The notes below the pieces were generated by a model. It was given only the letters and a program-made list of their open reading frames with translations, searched no databases and was not told the DNA's origin. A stretch of DNA of 64,000 bases from Aquisphaera giovannonii (GTDB lineage: Bacteria > Planctomycetota > Planctomycetia > Isosphaerales > Isosphaeraceae): assembly GCF_008087625.1 (NCBI RefSeq), contig NZ_CP042997.1, positions 9,238,001-9,302,000 of the forward strand, given 5' to 3'. Below, piece after piece: positions 32,918 through 43,200 of this stretch; the first letter of the stretch is position 1, and each line of letters opens with the position of its first letter. The translations under genes were made by a program, and so were the position numbers.

Positions 32918-34783
32918 CTACGACACCGACGATCGATCCAGCATCCCGCCCCCCGCCGGGGCCGGCATAGGCCAGGCCGGCAGCTCGCCCGGATCTCCGC
33001 CGGCGGCCGCCGGGGCCGGCTCGCCGAACTGGGCCGCGCAGAGCCGGCGGTACAGGCCGTGGCGGTCGGCCAGGAGCTGCTCGTGCGTCCCCTTCTGGAC
33101 CACGAGGCCGCCGTCCATGACCACGATCAGGCCCGCGTCCATGACCGTCGCCAGGCGGTGGGCGATGACCAGGGCGGTCCGGCCCCGCAGGAGGTTGGCG
33201 AGCGCCTCCTGGATGAGGGCCTCGCCGGCGGCGTCCAGCGAGCTGGTCGCCTCGTCGAGCACGACGAGGGCCGGGTCCTTGCAGATCGCCCGGGCGATCG
33301 CCAGGCGCTGGCGCTCGCCCTGGCTGAGCTTGTGGCCCCCCTCGCCGATGATCGTCGCGTAGCCCTCCGGCAGGGCCGTCGCGAAGTCGTGGACCAGGGC
33401 CGACCGGGCCGCGGCCTCCACCTCCGCGTCGCTGGCGTCGGGGCGGCCGTAGCGGATGTTGTCCGCCAGGCTCTGGCGGAAGACGACCGGCTCCTGGAGC
33501 ACCACCCCGACCTGGCGGCGGAGGTCATCCAGGGCCAGTCGGTCCAGCGGCAGGCCGTCGAGCCGGACCTCGCCCCAGGTCGGGTCGTAGAACCGCATCA
33601 GCAGGTTCACGAGCGTGCTCTTGCCGCAGCCGGTCGGCCCGACGAGCGCGACCTTCATGCCCGGCTCGATCCTCAGGCGGACGTCCCAGAGCACCGGCTG
33701 GCCCGGCTCGTAGCCGAAGCCGACGCGGTCGAACTCCACGAGCCCCCGCGCCCGGCCGATCGCCAGCGGGGACGCCGGCCCGACGACCGTGGGCTCCAAA
33801 TCGAGGATCTCGCCCAGGCGGTCCACGCTGGCGGCCGCCTGCTCGAAGACCGAGGCCAGGTCGGCCAGGCGGGCGACCGGCCCGAAGAGGAGGGCGGCGA
33901 GCGCCGCGGTCGAGACCACCCCGCCGGGCGTCATCCGGCCGTGGACGACTTCGAGCGCCCCGGCGGCGAAGACGGCGGCGATGCCCGCCCCGCTGATCGC
34001 CACGCAGAGGCTGGAGAACGCCGCCCGCAGCGTGTTGTCGCGCACGCGGGGCCCGTGCGCGTCGTCGAGCTGGCCGGCGAAGTCCGCCACCTCCGCCGGC
34101 TCGCTGGCGCAGGCCTTGACCACCTGCGTCCCGTCCAGCTTCTCCTTGAGCAGGCCGAAGACGATGTCCATCTTGGCCCGGACGACCGCGCTGTTGGACC
34201 GGATGCGATGCATGAAGTAGCGGAAGTTCACGGCGTACAGCGGCACGAACGCCAGGACGACGAGCGTGAGCCGGCCGTTGCGGGCCATGAGGAGCCCCGT
34301 CACCGCCAGGGTGGTCCCCAGGTCGGTCACGATCGTGACCGTCTGGCTGGTGATGAGCCCCTGGAGGACGCCGACGTCGTCCATCAGGCGGGAGATGATC
34401 CCGCCGGTGGGCGTCCGGTCGAAGTACGCCAGGTCGAGCCGCTGGAGCCGGTCGTAGAGCCGGTGTCGCAGGTCGCGGACGACCGCCTGCCCGACGCGGC
34501 CGACGACCAGGGTGTTGGCCAGGGCCAGGCCCGCCTGGGCGCCGAAGACCGCCAGCAGGCCGGCCGCCAGCCAGGGGAGGTCCGACCAGCGGCCGCCCGT
34601 CACCACCCGATCGACGAGCCCCTGCACGAGGAAGGGCACCGGCAGGTTGAGCAGGCAGGCCAGGATGGTGAGCGCCAGCGCGAGGCCGACCGTCCGCCGG
34701 TGGGGCCGGAGCAGCTCCCGGATGCGTGAGACGGTTCCGCGGGCGGGGCCCCTCGCGTCGGAGGGCTCACTCGGTCCAGTCAT
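32918..34783 (-). CDS. ABC exporter half-transporter with canonical Walker B
   Basis: A 621-residue half-transporter with a six-helix membrane domain (about 25-330) and a nucleotide-binding domain. Walker A is GPTGCGKST, Walker B is ALVVLDEATSSLD with the catalytic Glu, and the H-loop is LVIAHRLATV. Its signature motif is LSQGERQRLAIARAI rather than LSGGQ. Paired with the neighbouring subunit this leaves one fully consensus site and one degenerate site, which is the heterodimer pattern of BmrCD and TM287/288. Start ATG 34783 follows a purine-rich ggcggagacagg stretch. It is the first gene of the pair. Confidence 0.88.
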   Translation of the reverse strand: MTGPSEPSDARGPARGTVSRIRELLRPHRRTVGLALALTILACLLNLPVPFLVQGLVDRVVTGGRWSDLPWLAAGLLAVFGAQAGLALANTLVVGRVGQAVVRDLRHRLYDRLQRLDLAYFDRTPTGGIISRLMDDVGVLQGLITSQTVTIVTDLGTTLAVTGLLMARNGRLTLVVLAFVPLYAVNFRYFMHRIRSNSAVVRAKMDIVFGLLKEKLDGTQVVKACASEPAEVADFAGQLDDAHGPRVRDNTLRAAFSSLCVAISGAGIAAVFAAGALEVVHGRMTPGGVVSTAALAALLFGPVARLADLASVFEQAAASVDRLGEILDLEPTVVGPASPLAIGRARGLVEFDRVGFGYEPGQPVLWDVRLRIEPGMKVALVGPTGCGKSTLVNLLMRFYDPTWGEVRLDGLPLDRLALDDLRRQVGVVLQEPVVFRQSLADNIRYGRPDASDAEVEAAARSALVHDFATALPEGYATIIGEGGHKLSQGERQRLAIARAICKDPALVVLDEATSSLDAAGEALIQEALANLLRGRTALVIAHRLATVMDAGLIVVMDGGLVVQKGTHEQLLADRHGLYRRLCAAQFGEPAPAAAGGDPGELPAWPMPAPAGGGMLDRSSVS

Positions 34784-35024
34784 GACGTCCTGTCTCCGCC
34801 CCTTCCCACCTCGACGACGGCCCTGGCGCCCCGGGCCTCCGTGCGACCGCGAGGGGCAGGTCCGGGCTTCCACCCGGACGGCGGACCGGCAAGCGGCCCC
34901 CAGTGGACAGTAACACAGCTGCAAACGGCACGCCAAGCCCGCGTGAACAATCGGCCGCGGCGATCGACCATGGCGCATCCCTCGACCCGGCCGCGATCGC
35001 CAGGGGCTGTCGGCGTGGTCAGGC

Positions 35025-35108
35025 CCCGGGTGGCTGTGGTGGAAGCGCAGCGACACCACGGTCGGGCGGGCCGGCGTGTAAGTCTGAGCCCGGCTCGTGA
35101 GCCGCGGC
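35025..35108. repeat. Family B element, copy 3 (left half), in a 330-bp spacer
   Basis: From ccccgggtggctgtggtgga onward this sequence matches family B copies at 7206 and 11391. The right end runs into the MFS gene's 3' end at 35112, and the inverted right terminus seen in other copies is not present. The rest of the spacer 34784-35024 holds no gene I can support. Confidence 0.6.
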
Positions 35109-35111
35109 GGG

Positions 35112-36539
35112 TCAGGTCCGCCGATCTTCGTCGCTCGTCAACGGTTCCGCCCCGCGGCCCTCGGGCGCGAGCCCCCGGCCCGGGTCGATGAAGAGCCAGC
35201 AGGCGGCGGCGAGGGCGAAGGCCATGACATACGTCCCGAACGCCGACTCGTAGCCGGCGAGGGCGGCGATCCGCCCGTCGACCTCGGACAGCGCGGGCGG
35301 CGGGACGCGGAGCGCCTGTGCCTTCGCGGCGATCGAGCCCTCCACGAGCGTCCCCGTGAGCCAGCCGGCCAGCGCGTTGCCCAGCGTGCCGACCGTGTTC
35401 ATGCAGGCCGCCACCAGCGCGGCGTGGCCCCGCCCGAGGTCCTGGCAGGACGCCCAGCACGCCCCGAGGGTCAGGTCGATGCTGAACGCGGCGAGCGCCA
35501 CAAGCGTGCAGTAGAGGTGCACATCTTCCGCCCGCGCGGCCCCCCACCAGCACGCCGCGCCGAGGGACAGGGAGGACATCCCCAGGACGCGCCGGGCGCG
35601 TCGGCGGTCGCCGAGGAGTCGGGCGAGCCCGCCCACCGCCGGGCCCCCCAGCAGGCATCCGGCGGCCCCGACCCACAGCGGCGCGCCCTTGTAGACGGCC
35701 CCGACCCGATCCTCCGCCCCGACGCCGAACCGCTGCTCCACGTACGTCGGCAGGTAGCTCAGGTTGAAGGCCCAGGCGTAGTTGACCGCCAGGTACATGA
35801 TGCAGAGGGCCCAGAGCGTCCGGTTCGTCGCCAGCGCCTTCCAGGGGACGGCCGCGTGGGTCGCCGGGTGCGATGGCGCATCGCGGCCTTCAACGTCATC
35901 GGGATGGTCGGGGAACCCGGTCCGGAACGCGACGGCCCAAATCACGCCGATCGCGCCGAAGAGCAGGAAGGCCCCCCTCCAGGTGATCCACGGGGAGGAC
36001 GTGGCGGTCCCCCCGACGAGGACCGCCCAGAGCAGCGGCGTGAGCCCCCCCGCCAGCCGGCCGGACATGAACACCAGGCCCTGGGCCGTCTCCCACCGCC
36101 GGGGCGGCAGCCGGTCGTGGAGGGCGCGGGTGATGTTCGGGTACGCGCCGGCCTCCCCGGCGCCGAAGAGGAAGCGGAGGAGGACCAGCGTGCCGACGCC
36201 GCCCAGCATGAGGCCGCCGACCCGGAGCCCGATCAGGCCCGTGAGCGCCGTGCAGGCCGACCACCAGACTACGATCCGCGTCAGCATCGCCTTCGCGCCG
36301 AGGCGGTCGCCCATCGCCCCGGCCGGGACCTCGAAGGCCGCGTAGGCGATCGCGAAGGCCGTGACCGCCCACTTGAGCTGCGACGCGTCGGCCAGGCCGA
36401 GTTCGCCGGCGATCGGCCGCAGCGCCATGCCGAAGCACGCCCGGTCCAGGTACGTGATCATGGACAGGGTGCAGACGAACGCCAGCACGCGAGCCCCGCT
36501 CGACGAGGACGATGGCGGCGACGCCTCGGCCGTCGCCAT
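35112..36539 (-). CDS. MFS transporter, anion:cation symporter (sugar-acid) type
   Basis: A 475-residue major facilitator protein with about twelve membrane helices. After a Ser-rich cytoplasmic tail come FVCTLSMITYLDRACFGMAL and EVPAGAMGDRLGAKAMLTRI, the loop 2-3 motif of the family; LVLLRFLFGAGEAGAYPNIT is characteristic of the ACS family that carries sugar acids such as D-galactonate, hexuronates or tartrate. It is the last gene of a minus-strand operon, overlapping the enolase-superfamily gene by four bases (ATGA). A likely role is uptake of the substrate degraded by the operon. The exact substrate is not shown. Confidence 0.85.
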   Translation of the reverse strand: MATAEASPPSSSSSGARVLAFVCTLSMITYLDRACFGMALRPIAGELGLADASQLKWAVTAFAIAYAAFEVPAGAMGDRLGAKAMLTRIVVWWSACTALTGLIGLRVGGLMLGGVGTLVLLRFLFGAGEAGAYPNITRALHDRLPPRRWETAQGLVFMSGRLAGGLTPLLWAVLVGGTATSSPWITWRGAFLLFGAIGVIWAVAFRTGFPDHPDDVEGRDAPSHPATHAAVPWKALATNRTLWALCIMYLAVNYAWAFNLSYLPTYVEQRFGVGAEDRVGAVYKGAPLWVGAAGCLLGGPAVGGLARLLGDRRRARRVLGMSSLSLGAACWWGAARAEDVHLYCTLVALAAFSIDLTLGACWASCQDLGRGHAALVAACMNTVGTLGNALAGWLTGTLVEGSIAAKAQALRVPPPALSEVDGRIAALAGYESAFGTYVMAFALAAACWLFIDPGRGLAPEGRGAEPLTSDEDRRT

Positions 36540-37660
36540 CACCGCGACTCGCTGACCAGGGTGGAGCGGACGAAGTCCTCGTCGATCGTCACGCCCAGGC
36601 CCGGCCGGTCGGGCACGGCGATCCAGCCGTCGACCGCCTGGACCTTCTCGTGGGTCAGCTCGTGCCGCAGCGGCGAGTCCTCGACGCAGTCCTCGAACAG
36701 GAAGGCGTCGCGGCAGGTGGCCAGCCAGTGGAGGCTCGCGGCCACGGTCACCGGGCTCGTGTAGCAGTGGTTGCAGAGCCGCGCCCCGATCTCCTCCACG
36801 CGCTGGCGGATGTACGCCGAGTCGGTGAAGCCGTTGCGCGAGAGGTCGACCTGGTAGACGTCCAGGCAGCGGCCGTCGATGTAGGGCCGGAACGACTGAC
36901 GGCCGCACTCCTCCTCGCCCGAGGCGATCGGCACCGGCGAGCGGTCCCGGAGCCATCGGTAGCCCTCGTAGTCGTCCGGGTGGAGCGGCTCCTCGAGCCA
37001 GCCGATCTTCTGCTCGGCGAAGGCGTGCGCCCGGTCCAGCGCCGTGCGGGCGTCCCACACGCAGCCGGCGTCGATCAGGAGCGTGGCGTCGTCGCCCAGC
37101 CCCTTGCGGGCCCCGGCGACCAGGTCGCGGTCGACGGCCTCGCTCTGGCCCATCGGCTCCCAGCCGAACTTGACCGCCGTGTAGCCGGCGTCGATCCAGC
37201 GCCGGCCGATGTCGGCGGTCTGCCTGCCGTCCTTCCCGAAGAGGATCGAGGCGTACGCGCGGAACCGGTCGTGCCGCTTGCCGCCGAGGAGCCGGTGGAT
37301 CGGCTCGCCATACTTCTTCCCCTTGATGTCCCACAGGGCCATGTCGATCGCGGCCATCGCCGTGATGGTCGTGGACCGCCGCCCGCAATACATCGTCCTG
37401 CGGTACATGGTCTGCCAGAGCCGGTCCGTCTCCAGCGGGTTCTCGCCCACGAGCAGGCCGCGGAGGCCGGCGGCGACGTTGTGGCTGAACGGGGCGTCGA
37501 TGACGGCCTTGACCATCTCCGGCGAGGAGTCGGCCTCGCCGATGCCCTCGATCCCCTCGTCGGTCCGGACCCGCACCAGGACCGAGTCCTGGCTGCTGGC
37601 CGTCTTCGCCTCCACGTTCTTGATGCGGAGGATCTGGCAGACGATCTCGGTGATTTTCAT
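36539..37660 (-). CDS. Enolase-superfamily (mandelate racemase-type) enzyme
   Basis: A 373-residue enzyme with the N-terminal capping domain and C-terminal TIM-barrel of the mandelate racemase/muconate lactonizing family. Likely metal ligands are Asp in TLLIDAGCVWD, Glu in GWLEEPLHP and Glu in ASGEEECG; the catalytic Lys is in TAVKFGWEPMG and His in CNHCYTSPVT. Such enzymes abstract an alpha-proton from a carboxylate and in catabolic operons are usually acid-sugar dehydratases. I start at ATG 37660 (MKITEIVCQIL). It overlaps the MFS gene downstream and follows the aspartoacylase-like gene, so it should work on the same imported acid. Confidence 0.85.
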   Translation of the reverse strand: MKITEIVCQILRIKNVEAKTASSQDSVLVRVRTDEGIEGIGEADSSPEMVKAVIDAPFSHNVAAGLRGLLVGENPLETDRLWQTMYRRTMYCGRRSTTITAMAAIDMALWDIKGKKYGEPIHRLLGGKRHDRFRAYASILFGKDGRQTADIGRRWIDAGYTAVKFGWEPMGQSEAVDRDLVAGARKGLGDDATLLIDAGCVWDARTALDRAHAFAEQKIGWLEEPLHPDDYEGYRWLRDRSPVPIASGEEECGRQSFRPYIDGRCLDVYQVDLSRNGFTDSAYIRQRVEEIGARLCNHCYTSPVTVAASLHWLATCRDAFLFEDCVEDSPLRHELTHEKVQAVDGWIAVPDRPGLGVTIDEDFVRSTLVSESR

Positions 37661-37708
37661 CGATGATTCCCGTGCAAACTCGGATCGGAACAACCCATGG
37701 ATTTGTCG

Positions 37709-38737
37709 TCAGGACGCGACGCGGGCGACCACCACGATGTGCTGCCCCCGCCGGATGGGCGCGGCCCAGGCCTGCGCGAGCACGACGCCGTCCACGCCCG
37801 CGACGGCCGGCCAGGGCTCCATGTCGATGTGGTCGAAGTCGTGGAGCAGGCCGACCGCCTGGCCGCGGCGGACGGCCGTCCCGCACTCGACCAGGGGCTC
37901 GTAGTGGCCGTCGAACGGGGCGACGGTGAAGCAGTCCCGGTCGATCATCTCGAGGACGCGCTGGGTCCCCGCCCGATGGTGTGCGATCGGCTCGACCTCG
38001 CCCCGGAGCTGCCCCTGTCGGATCGCCGCGGCGAGGACGCCGTGCTTCGCGTGGCGGACGCCCTCCAGGTTCACCGCCCTGCCCCAGCCCAGCTCGGTGC
38101 CGACGGTGATCTTGCCGAGCCGCTCGGCCTCGCTCGGCAGCAGGCCCGGCGTCAGATTCTGGTAGACCATCAGGCAGGGCGTCCCGAACCACCGGGCCGT
38201 CTCCTCGATCTCCGCGGCGAGCGCCGGGTCGTCCACCCGGTGGTAGTTGGCGCAGAGGGCGAAGCGCGCGACGTCGCCGCCGGCGTGCAGGTCGATCACC
38301 GTGTGGACCCGCGGCCAGATCCATTGCCGGACGAAGGCCGCGACCCGGTGGGTGATCCCGGCCAGCGCCGGGGTGACCCCGGCGCCGTCCACGAACGCGC
38401 GATTCAGGTTCACGCCGTCGTCGATCCGGCTCTCCCGGGTCCCGGACCGGAAGGCGGACGGATTCAGCACGGGGACGAGGATGATCCGCCCGCGGACGTC
38501 CTCCGTGCGGATCGTCCGCAGCAGGTGCTTCAGGGCGACGGGGCCCTCGTATTCGTTCCCGTGGTTCGACCCGAAGGCGACCAGCCCGCGGCCCTCGGCG
38601 GCCTCCGGGCCGACCCAGACCGTCAGGGGGATGAGATGGTCGCCCCAGATGCTGTCGTGCTCCAGCGCGACCCAGTAGTCGCGGCGGCCGGGCGAGTCCA
38701 GGTCGAGCCGATCGGGGCGGGCGACGACGCGCGTCAT
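37709..38737 (-). CDS. Succinylglutamate desuccinylase/aspartoacylase-family hydrolase
   Basis: A 342-residue M14-type zinc hydrolase. The zinc motif is seen as His and Glu in GSNHGNEYEGPVAL and a second His in TVIDLHAGGDVA; RIDDGVNLNRAF is the substrate-carboxylate-binding region and TVGTELGWGR contains the likely catalytic Glu. The last 75 residues (APFDGHYEPLVECGTAVRRG) form the beta-domain usual for this group. The family removes acyl groups from N-acyl amino acids or related amides. It lies within the minus-strand operon, 24 bp after the DUF1501 gene. It may process an acylated precursor of the operon's substrate; the link is inference. Confidence 0.8.
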   Translation of the reverse strand: MTRVVARPDRLDLDSPGRRDYWVALEHDSIWGDHLIPLTVWVGPEAAEGRGLVAFGSNHGNEYEGPVALKHLLRTIRTEDVRGRIILVPVLNPSAFRSGTRESRIDDGVNLNRAFVDGAGVTPALAGITHRVAAFVRQWIWPRVHTVIDLHAGGDVARFALCANYHRVDDPALAAEIEETARWFGTPCLMVYQNLTPGLLPSEAERLGKITVGTELGWGRAVNLEGVRHAKHGVLAAAIRQGQLRGEVEPIAHHRAGTQRVLEMIDRDCFTVAPFDGHYEPLVECGTAVRRGQAVGLLHDFDHIDMEPWPAVAGVDGVVLAQAWAAPIRRGQHIVVVARVAS

Positions 38738-38761
38738 GATGAAGCGGGCTTCCTTTCGGGA

Positions 38762-40234
38762 TCAGGCGACGATCGGCCGGACGACCTTGCCGTGGACGTC
38801 GGTCAGCCGGAAGTCGCGCCCGGCGTAGCGGAACGTCAGGCGCTCGTGGTCGAAGCCGAGCAGATGCAGGATCGTGGCGTGCAGGTCGTGGACGCTGACC
38901 GGGTCCTCCACGGCCCGGAAGCCGAACTCGTCGGTCGCGCCGTGGACCGTGCCCCCCTTGACGCCGCCGCCGGCCATCCAGACGCTGAAGCCGTAGTGGT
39001 TGTGGTCGCGGCCCAGCGCGGACTTGCCGGAGCCGTCCAGCTCCACGGTCGGCGTGCGGCCGAACTCGCCCCCCCAGATCACGAGGGTGTCCTCCAGCAT
39101 GCCCCGGCGCTTCAGGTCGGTCAGCAGGGCGGCGATCGGCCGGTCGATCTCCGCGGCCAGCGTGCGGTGGTGGGCGGCGAGGTTCGCGTGGTCGTCCCAC
39201 GGCTGCCCGGCGCCGTGCCAGAGCTGGACGTACCGCACGCCACGCTCCAGCAGGCGGCGGGCGATCAAGGTCTGGCGGCCGTGGACGGACTCGCCGTACA
39301 GCTCGCGGATGGCCGCGGGCTCGCGGCTCGCGTCGAACGCGTCGGCCGCCTCCACCTGCATCCGGAAGGCGGTCTCGAACGACTGAATCCGGGCGTCGAG
39401 CCGCGGGTCCGGGCGCTCGCGGCGGTGCTCGGCTCCGAGCTTCCGCAGGAGGTCGAGCTGGAGCCTCTGCGTCGCGCCCGAGGCGTGCGGGCTGCGGATG
39501 TTCTCGATCAGCCGGTCCACGTCGGTGGACCGGGGGTCGATGAACGTCCCCTGGTACGCGCCCGGGAGGAAGCCCGAGGCCCAGTTCTCGGCGTCCTTGA
39601 TCGGGTAGCCGCCCGGGCACATGGCGACGAAGCCGGGCAGGTTCTGGTTCTCCGTCCCCAGGCCGTACAGGACCCACGCCCCGACGCTCGGCCTCGCCAT
39701 GACCGAGTCGCCGCAGTTCATGAGCATCAGCGACGGCTCGTGGTTGGGCACCTGCGCGACCATGGACCGGATCACCGCGATGTCGTCGGCGTGCTCCGCG
39801 GTCCGGGCGAACAGCTCCGAGATCTCCAGCCCGCTCTCCCCGTAGCGGCGGAACTTGAAGGGCGAGGCGAACGCCGCGCCGGTCTTCCGCTCGGTGGTCA
39901 ACTCGAGCGGGATCGGCCGGCCGTCGTACCGGGCCAGGGCCGGCTTGGGATCGAAGGTGTCGACGTGGCTCGGGCCGCCGTTGAGGAAGAAGTGGACGAC
40001 CCGCTTGGCCCTGCCCGGGAAGTGCGGGAGCCTCGGCGAGAGGTCGCCCGCGTCGGCGGCGGGCGAGCCCGGGGACGCGGCCCGGGCGACCGCACCGCCC
40101 AGGAGGTCGGCGAGGCCGAGCGCCCCGAGGCCCAGCGCCGAGCGCTGGAGCATCTCGCGGCGGCCGATCGGCGGGTTGGGGGCGTCGTCTCGCATGGGCT
40201 CCTCCGATCGGTTCGCGGCCATTCCGCCGTTCAA
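38762..40234 (-). CDS. DUF1501 family exported protein
   Basis: A 490-residue protein of the DUF1501 family, an alkaline-phosphatase/sulfatase-like fold abundant in planctomycetes. A twin-arginine-like leader (IGRREMLQRSALGLGALGLA) suggests Tat export. Family blocks include VVHFFLNGGPSHVDTFDPKP, MLMNCGDSVMARPSVGAWVL, the active-site-like VIWGGEFGRTPTVE and GRDHNHYGFSVWMAGGGVKG. Start ATG 40234 overlaps the upstream PSD1 gene stop by four bases; ATG 40222 is an alternative. DUF1501 genes typically follow PSD1-type genes and the two probably act together, but the biochemical role of the pair is not established. Confidence 0.9.
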   Translation of the reverse strand: MNGGMAANRSEEPMRDDAPNPPIGRREMLQRSALGLGALGLADLLGGAVARAASPGSPAADAGDLSPRLPHFPGRAKRVVHFFLNGGPSHVDTFDPKPALARYDGRPIPLELTTERKTGAAFASPFKFRRYGESGLEISELFARTAEHADDIAVIRSMVAQVPNHEPSLMLMNCGDSVMARPSVGAWVLYGLGTENQNLPGFVAMCPGGYPIKDAENWASGFLPGAYQGTFIDPRSTDVDRLIENIRSPHASGATQRLQLDLLRKLGAEHRRERPDPRLDARIQSFETAFRMQVEAADAFDASREPAAIRELYGESVHGRQTLIARRLLERGVRYVQLWHGAGQPWDDHANLAAHHRTLAAEIDRPIAALLTDLKRRGMLEDTLVIWGGEFGRTPTVELDGSGKSALGRDHNHYGFSVWMAGGGVKGGTVHGATDEFGFRAVEDPVSVHDLHATILHLLGFDHERLTFRYAGRDFRLTDVHGKVVRPIVA

Positions 40235-43200
40235 TCGACGAACAGGAATTCGTTGGACATCAGGAGGACCTGGGCGAGCTGCTCGACGGGCGTCAGCCCG
40301 GCCGCGGCCGGCCCCCGGAAGTCCCTCGCGGCGTCCCAGAGGCCGCCCGCCGGCGCGGGCCCGGCGTCGACCCGCGTCGCCCGGACCTTCGGCGCCCAGA
40401 GGTGCTGGTCGCTGTTCAGGCCGTCGCGGATGTCGACCACGAAGTCGATCACGTCGCCCGGCTGGACGGCGACCGCCGGGGCGTCCATCGCGACCTTGCC
40501 GGCGCGAACGACCGCCGCTTTCAGCACGCCGGACCGGCCGGAGACGACCCAGGCCCGGACGCCGTCGCCGACGTCCGGGACGTGCTCGATCGTGGACTCG
40601 ACGGCGACCTCGCCGCGGATCGGCGAGGTCCAGCGGCGGGCGACGGACCGGCCGAGGTCATCCCCCGGGTGCCCGCCCTCCGCCGTGATCCGCGCCCAGC
40701 CGAGCTTCGGGTCGGGCCAACTGGGGCCGCCGCCCCAGCCCTTGCCGTCGAAGAAGGGCATGGGCCGGAAGTCCTTCCCGGGGCCCTTCCCCGGGTCGAC
40801 GGAGACGCAGCCGTAGCTCCAGGCCTTCGACTCCGGCGGCGTCGCGGGCGCGGGGACCGCCGCGGCATTCGCCAGGAACTCGCCCGCGGCCGAGGCCTCG
40901 ACGGCCGTCGGCTCCCTCTGGAGGGCGGCGAGGAACAGGGCCCGGATCGCGGCGTCATCCCGCCCGGGGGCCTTCGCCGCCAGCGCCCGGGCTCGGGCGG
41001 CGGGGAACGGGTGGTTCAGGGCGAACAGGGCCTGCTGCGGGACCGTCGTCTCGCTCCGCGACGGGATGTGCAGGTCCGGGTTGGCGAAGTCGAACGTCCG
41101 GTAGACGCCGGGGAGGAACTGGCGGTCCACCAGGCCGTAGAGCGTCCGCCGTCGGTTCTCCGGCCCGCCGAACAGGGGCTCTCCCCGGCCGCCGACGCGG
41201 GGGTCCAGCTCGCCCGTGACGGCCAGCAGCGAGTCCCGCGTCTCCTCGAACGTCAGCCGGTGGGGATTCATCCGCCAGAGGAGCCGGTTCTCGGGGTCCT
41301 TCGTGCGCGCGACCTCATCCGACGCCCCGCCGGAGCCGTTGGACCGCTGCCGGTAGGTCGAGGACAGGAGGATGACGCGGTGGATCGCCTTGGTGCTCCA
41401 GCCCCCGTCAATCAGGCGGCGGGCCAGCCAGTCGAGCAGCTCGGGGTGGCTCGGGGGCTCGGCGCGGATGCCGAAGTCGCTGGGCGTCCGCACGAGCCCC
41501 GCCCCGAAGTGGTGCGCCCAGATCCGGTTGACCCAGACGCGGGCCGTCAGCGGGTTCTCCGGATCCACGATCGCGCGGGCCAGCTCCAGCCGGCCGCTCC
41601 CCTTCGAGAAGGCCGGCGCGTCGGGCCCGGCGACGACCCGGAGGAACCGCCGGGGGACGACGTCGCCCGGGTTCGCCGCGTTCCCGCGCTTGAAGACCCG
41701 CGGCTCGCGGATCTCGGCCCGGTCCACCAGGGCCGACGCATAAGGCGGCGCCGCGGGGTCCCGGATCAGCCAGCGGTCGACCTCCCCCTGGAGGGGCCAG
41801 AGCTTGACGTCCTCGGCGTTGTCCAGGTACGCCTCGATGGAGGCGACCGGCTCGTCCGGGATCCAGCAGGGGGACTCGTCGGGCCGGTAGAGCACCCGCC
41901 GCAGGGCCTCGGCGGCGGGGTCGGCGAGGCCCTTCGCCGCGGGGTCGGCCTTGAGGGCCGCCTGCCACTCGCGGTCCACCTCGGCGAAGAGGCGACCGTA
42001 GCGCTCGGCGGCCTCGCGCATGCTTGAAGGGGGCGAGGCGAAGGCGGCGGCGACCCGGGCGTTGACCGGCGGCGCCCCGGGGGCCGCCGGCTCCGCGAGG
42101 GCCGCGGACGCTGCGGCCGAGAACCCGGCCTCGGGGAGGGCGGCCAGGCGCCGCCAGGGCCGAAACACCGGGTCGTCGGCCCGGGCCATGGCCGCGAGGT
42201 ACGCCTGCCAGCGACGGACCGACGCGGGGACGATGTCGTCCGCGTAGAGGATCGTATCGAACCCGTCGGCGGGGACCCTGGAGAGGTCGAGCTGGGCGGA
42301 GAGGTAGTCGGCGACCCGCGACCGGATCCGCCGCGAGGCCTCCGCGCGGGCCGCGGCGACGGCCGACTCGAGCGCGTCCTTCCGCTTCTTCAGCCCCGCC
42401 TCGAACGCCTCCCGCGCGGCCCGGTCTCCGGCGGGCTCCCCGAGCGGGACCAGCCGCTCGGTGCAATTCATGAAGACGCCGTAGAGCGAGTAATAGTCGG
42501 CGGTGGGGATCGGGTCGAACTTGTGGTCGTGGCAGCGGGCGCAGGCGACGGTCAGGCCCATCGTCCCGCGGGAGACGACGTCGATCCGGTCGTCGATGAT
42601 GTCGTGGGTCACGCCCAGGAAGCGGCGGCCGAGCGTCACGAACCCGAGCGCCGCGAGCGCCTTCGGTTCGCCGGGCTCGGCCTGGTCGGCGGCGATCTGA
42701 TCGAGAAGGAAGCGGTCGTACGGCAGGTCGCGGTTGAACGCCTCCACGACCCAATCGCGGTACGCGGACGAGTGGACGAAGGCGCGTTCCTCCCGGTCGT
42801 AGACGTAACCCTTGGTGTCGGCGTACCGCGCGACGTCCAGCCAGAGGCGGGCCCAGTGCTCGCCGTACCGCCCCGAGGCCAGGAGGCGGTCGACGAGCTT
42901 CTCGTAGGCCGCCGGGTCGGGGTCGGCGACGAACGCCGCGACATCCTCGGGCGTCGGCGGCAGGCCGGTCAGGTCGTACGAGACGCGACGGATCAGGGTG
43001 CGGCGGTCGGCCTCCGGGGAGGGCGGCAGCCCCGCGGCGTCGCGGCGGGCCGCCACGAAGGCGTCGACCGGGGTCCGGACCCAGGACGGGTCGCGGGGCG
43101 TCGGGGGCTCCGGGTGGGCCATCGGGCGGAAGGCCCAGTGCCGGGCCCACGCCTCCGCGCGCGTCGCCGCGGCCGGGGAGGCATCGGCCGGCCACGGCGC

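Noticed and set aside
35112-39677. A 1521-codon minus-strand frame covering several genes
   Set aside because: Only its last 475 codons (the MFS transporter) have protein features. The upstream part lies in the wrong register of the enolase, aspartoacylase-like and DUF1501 genes.
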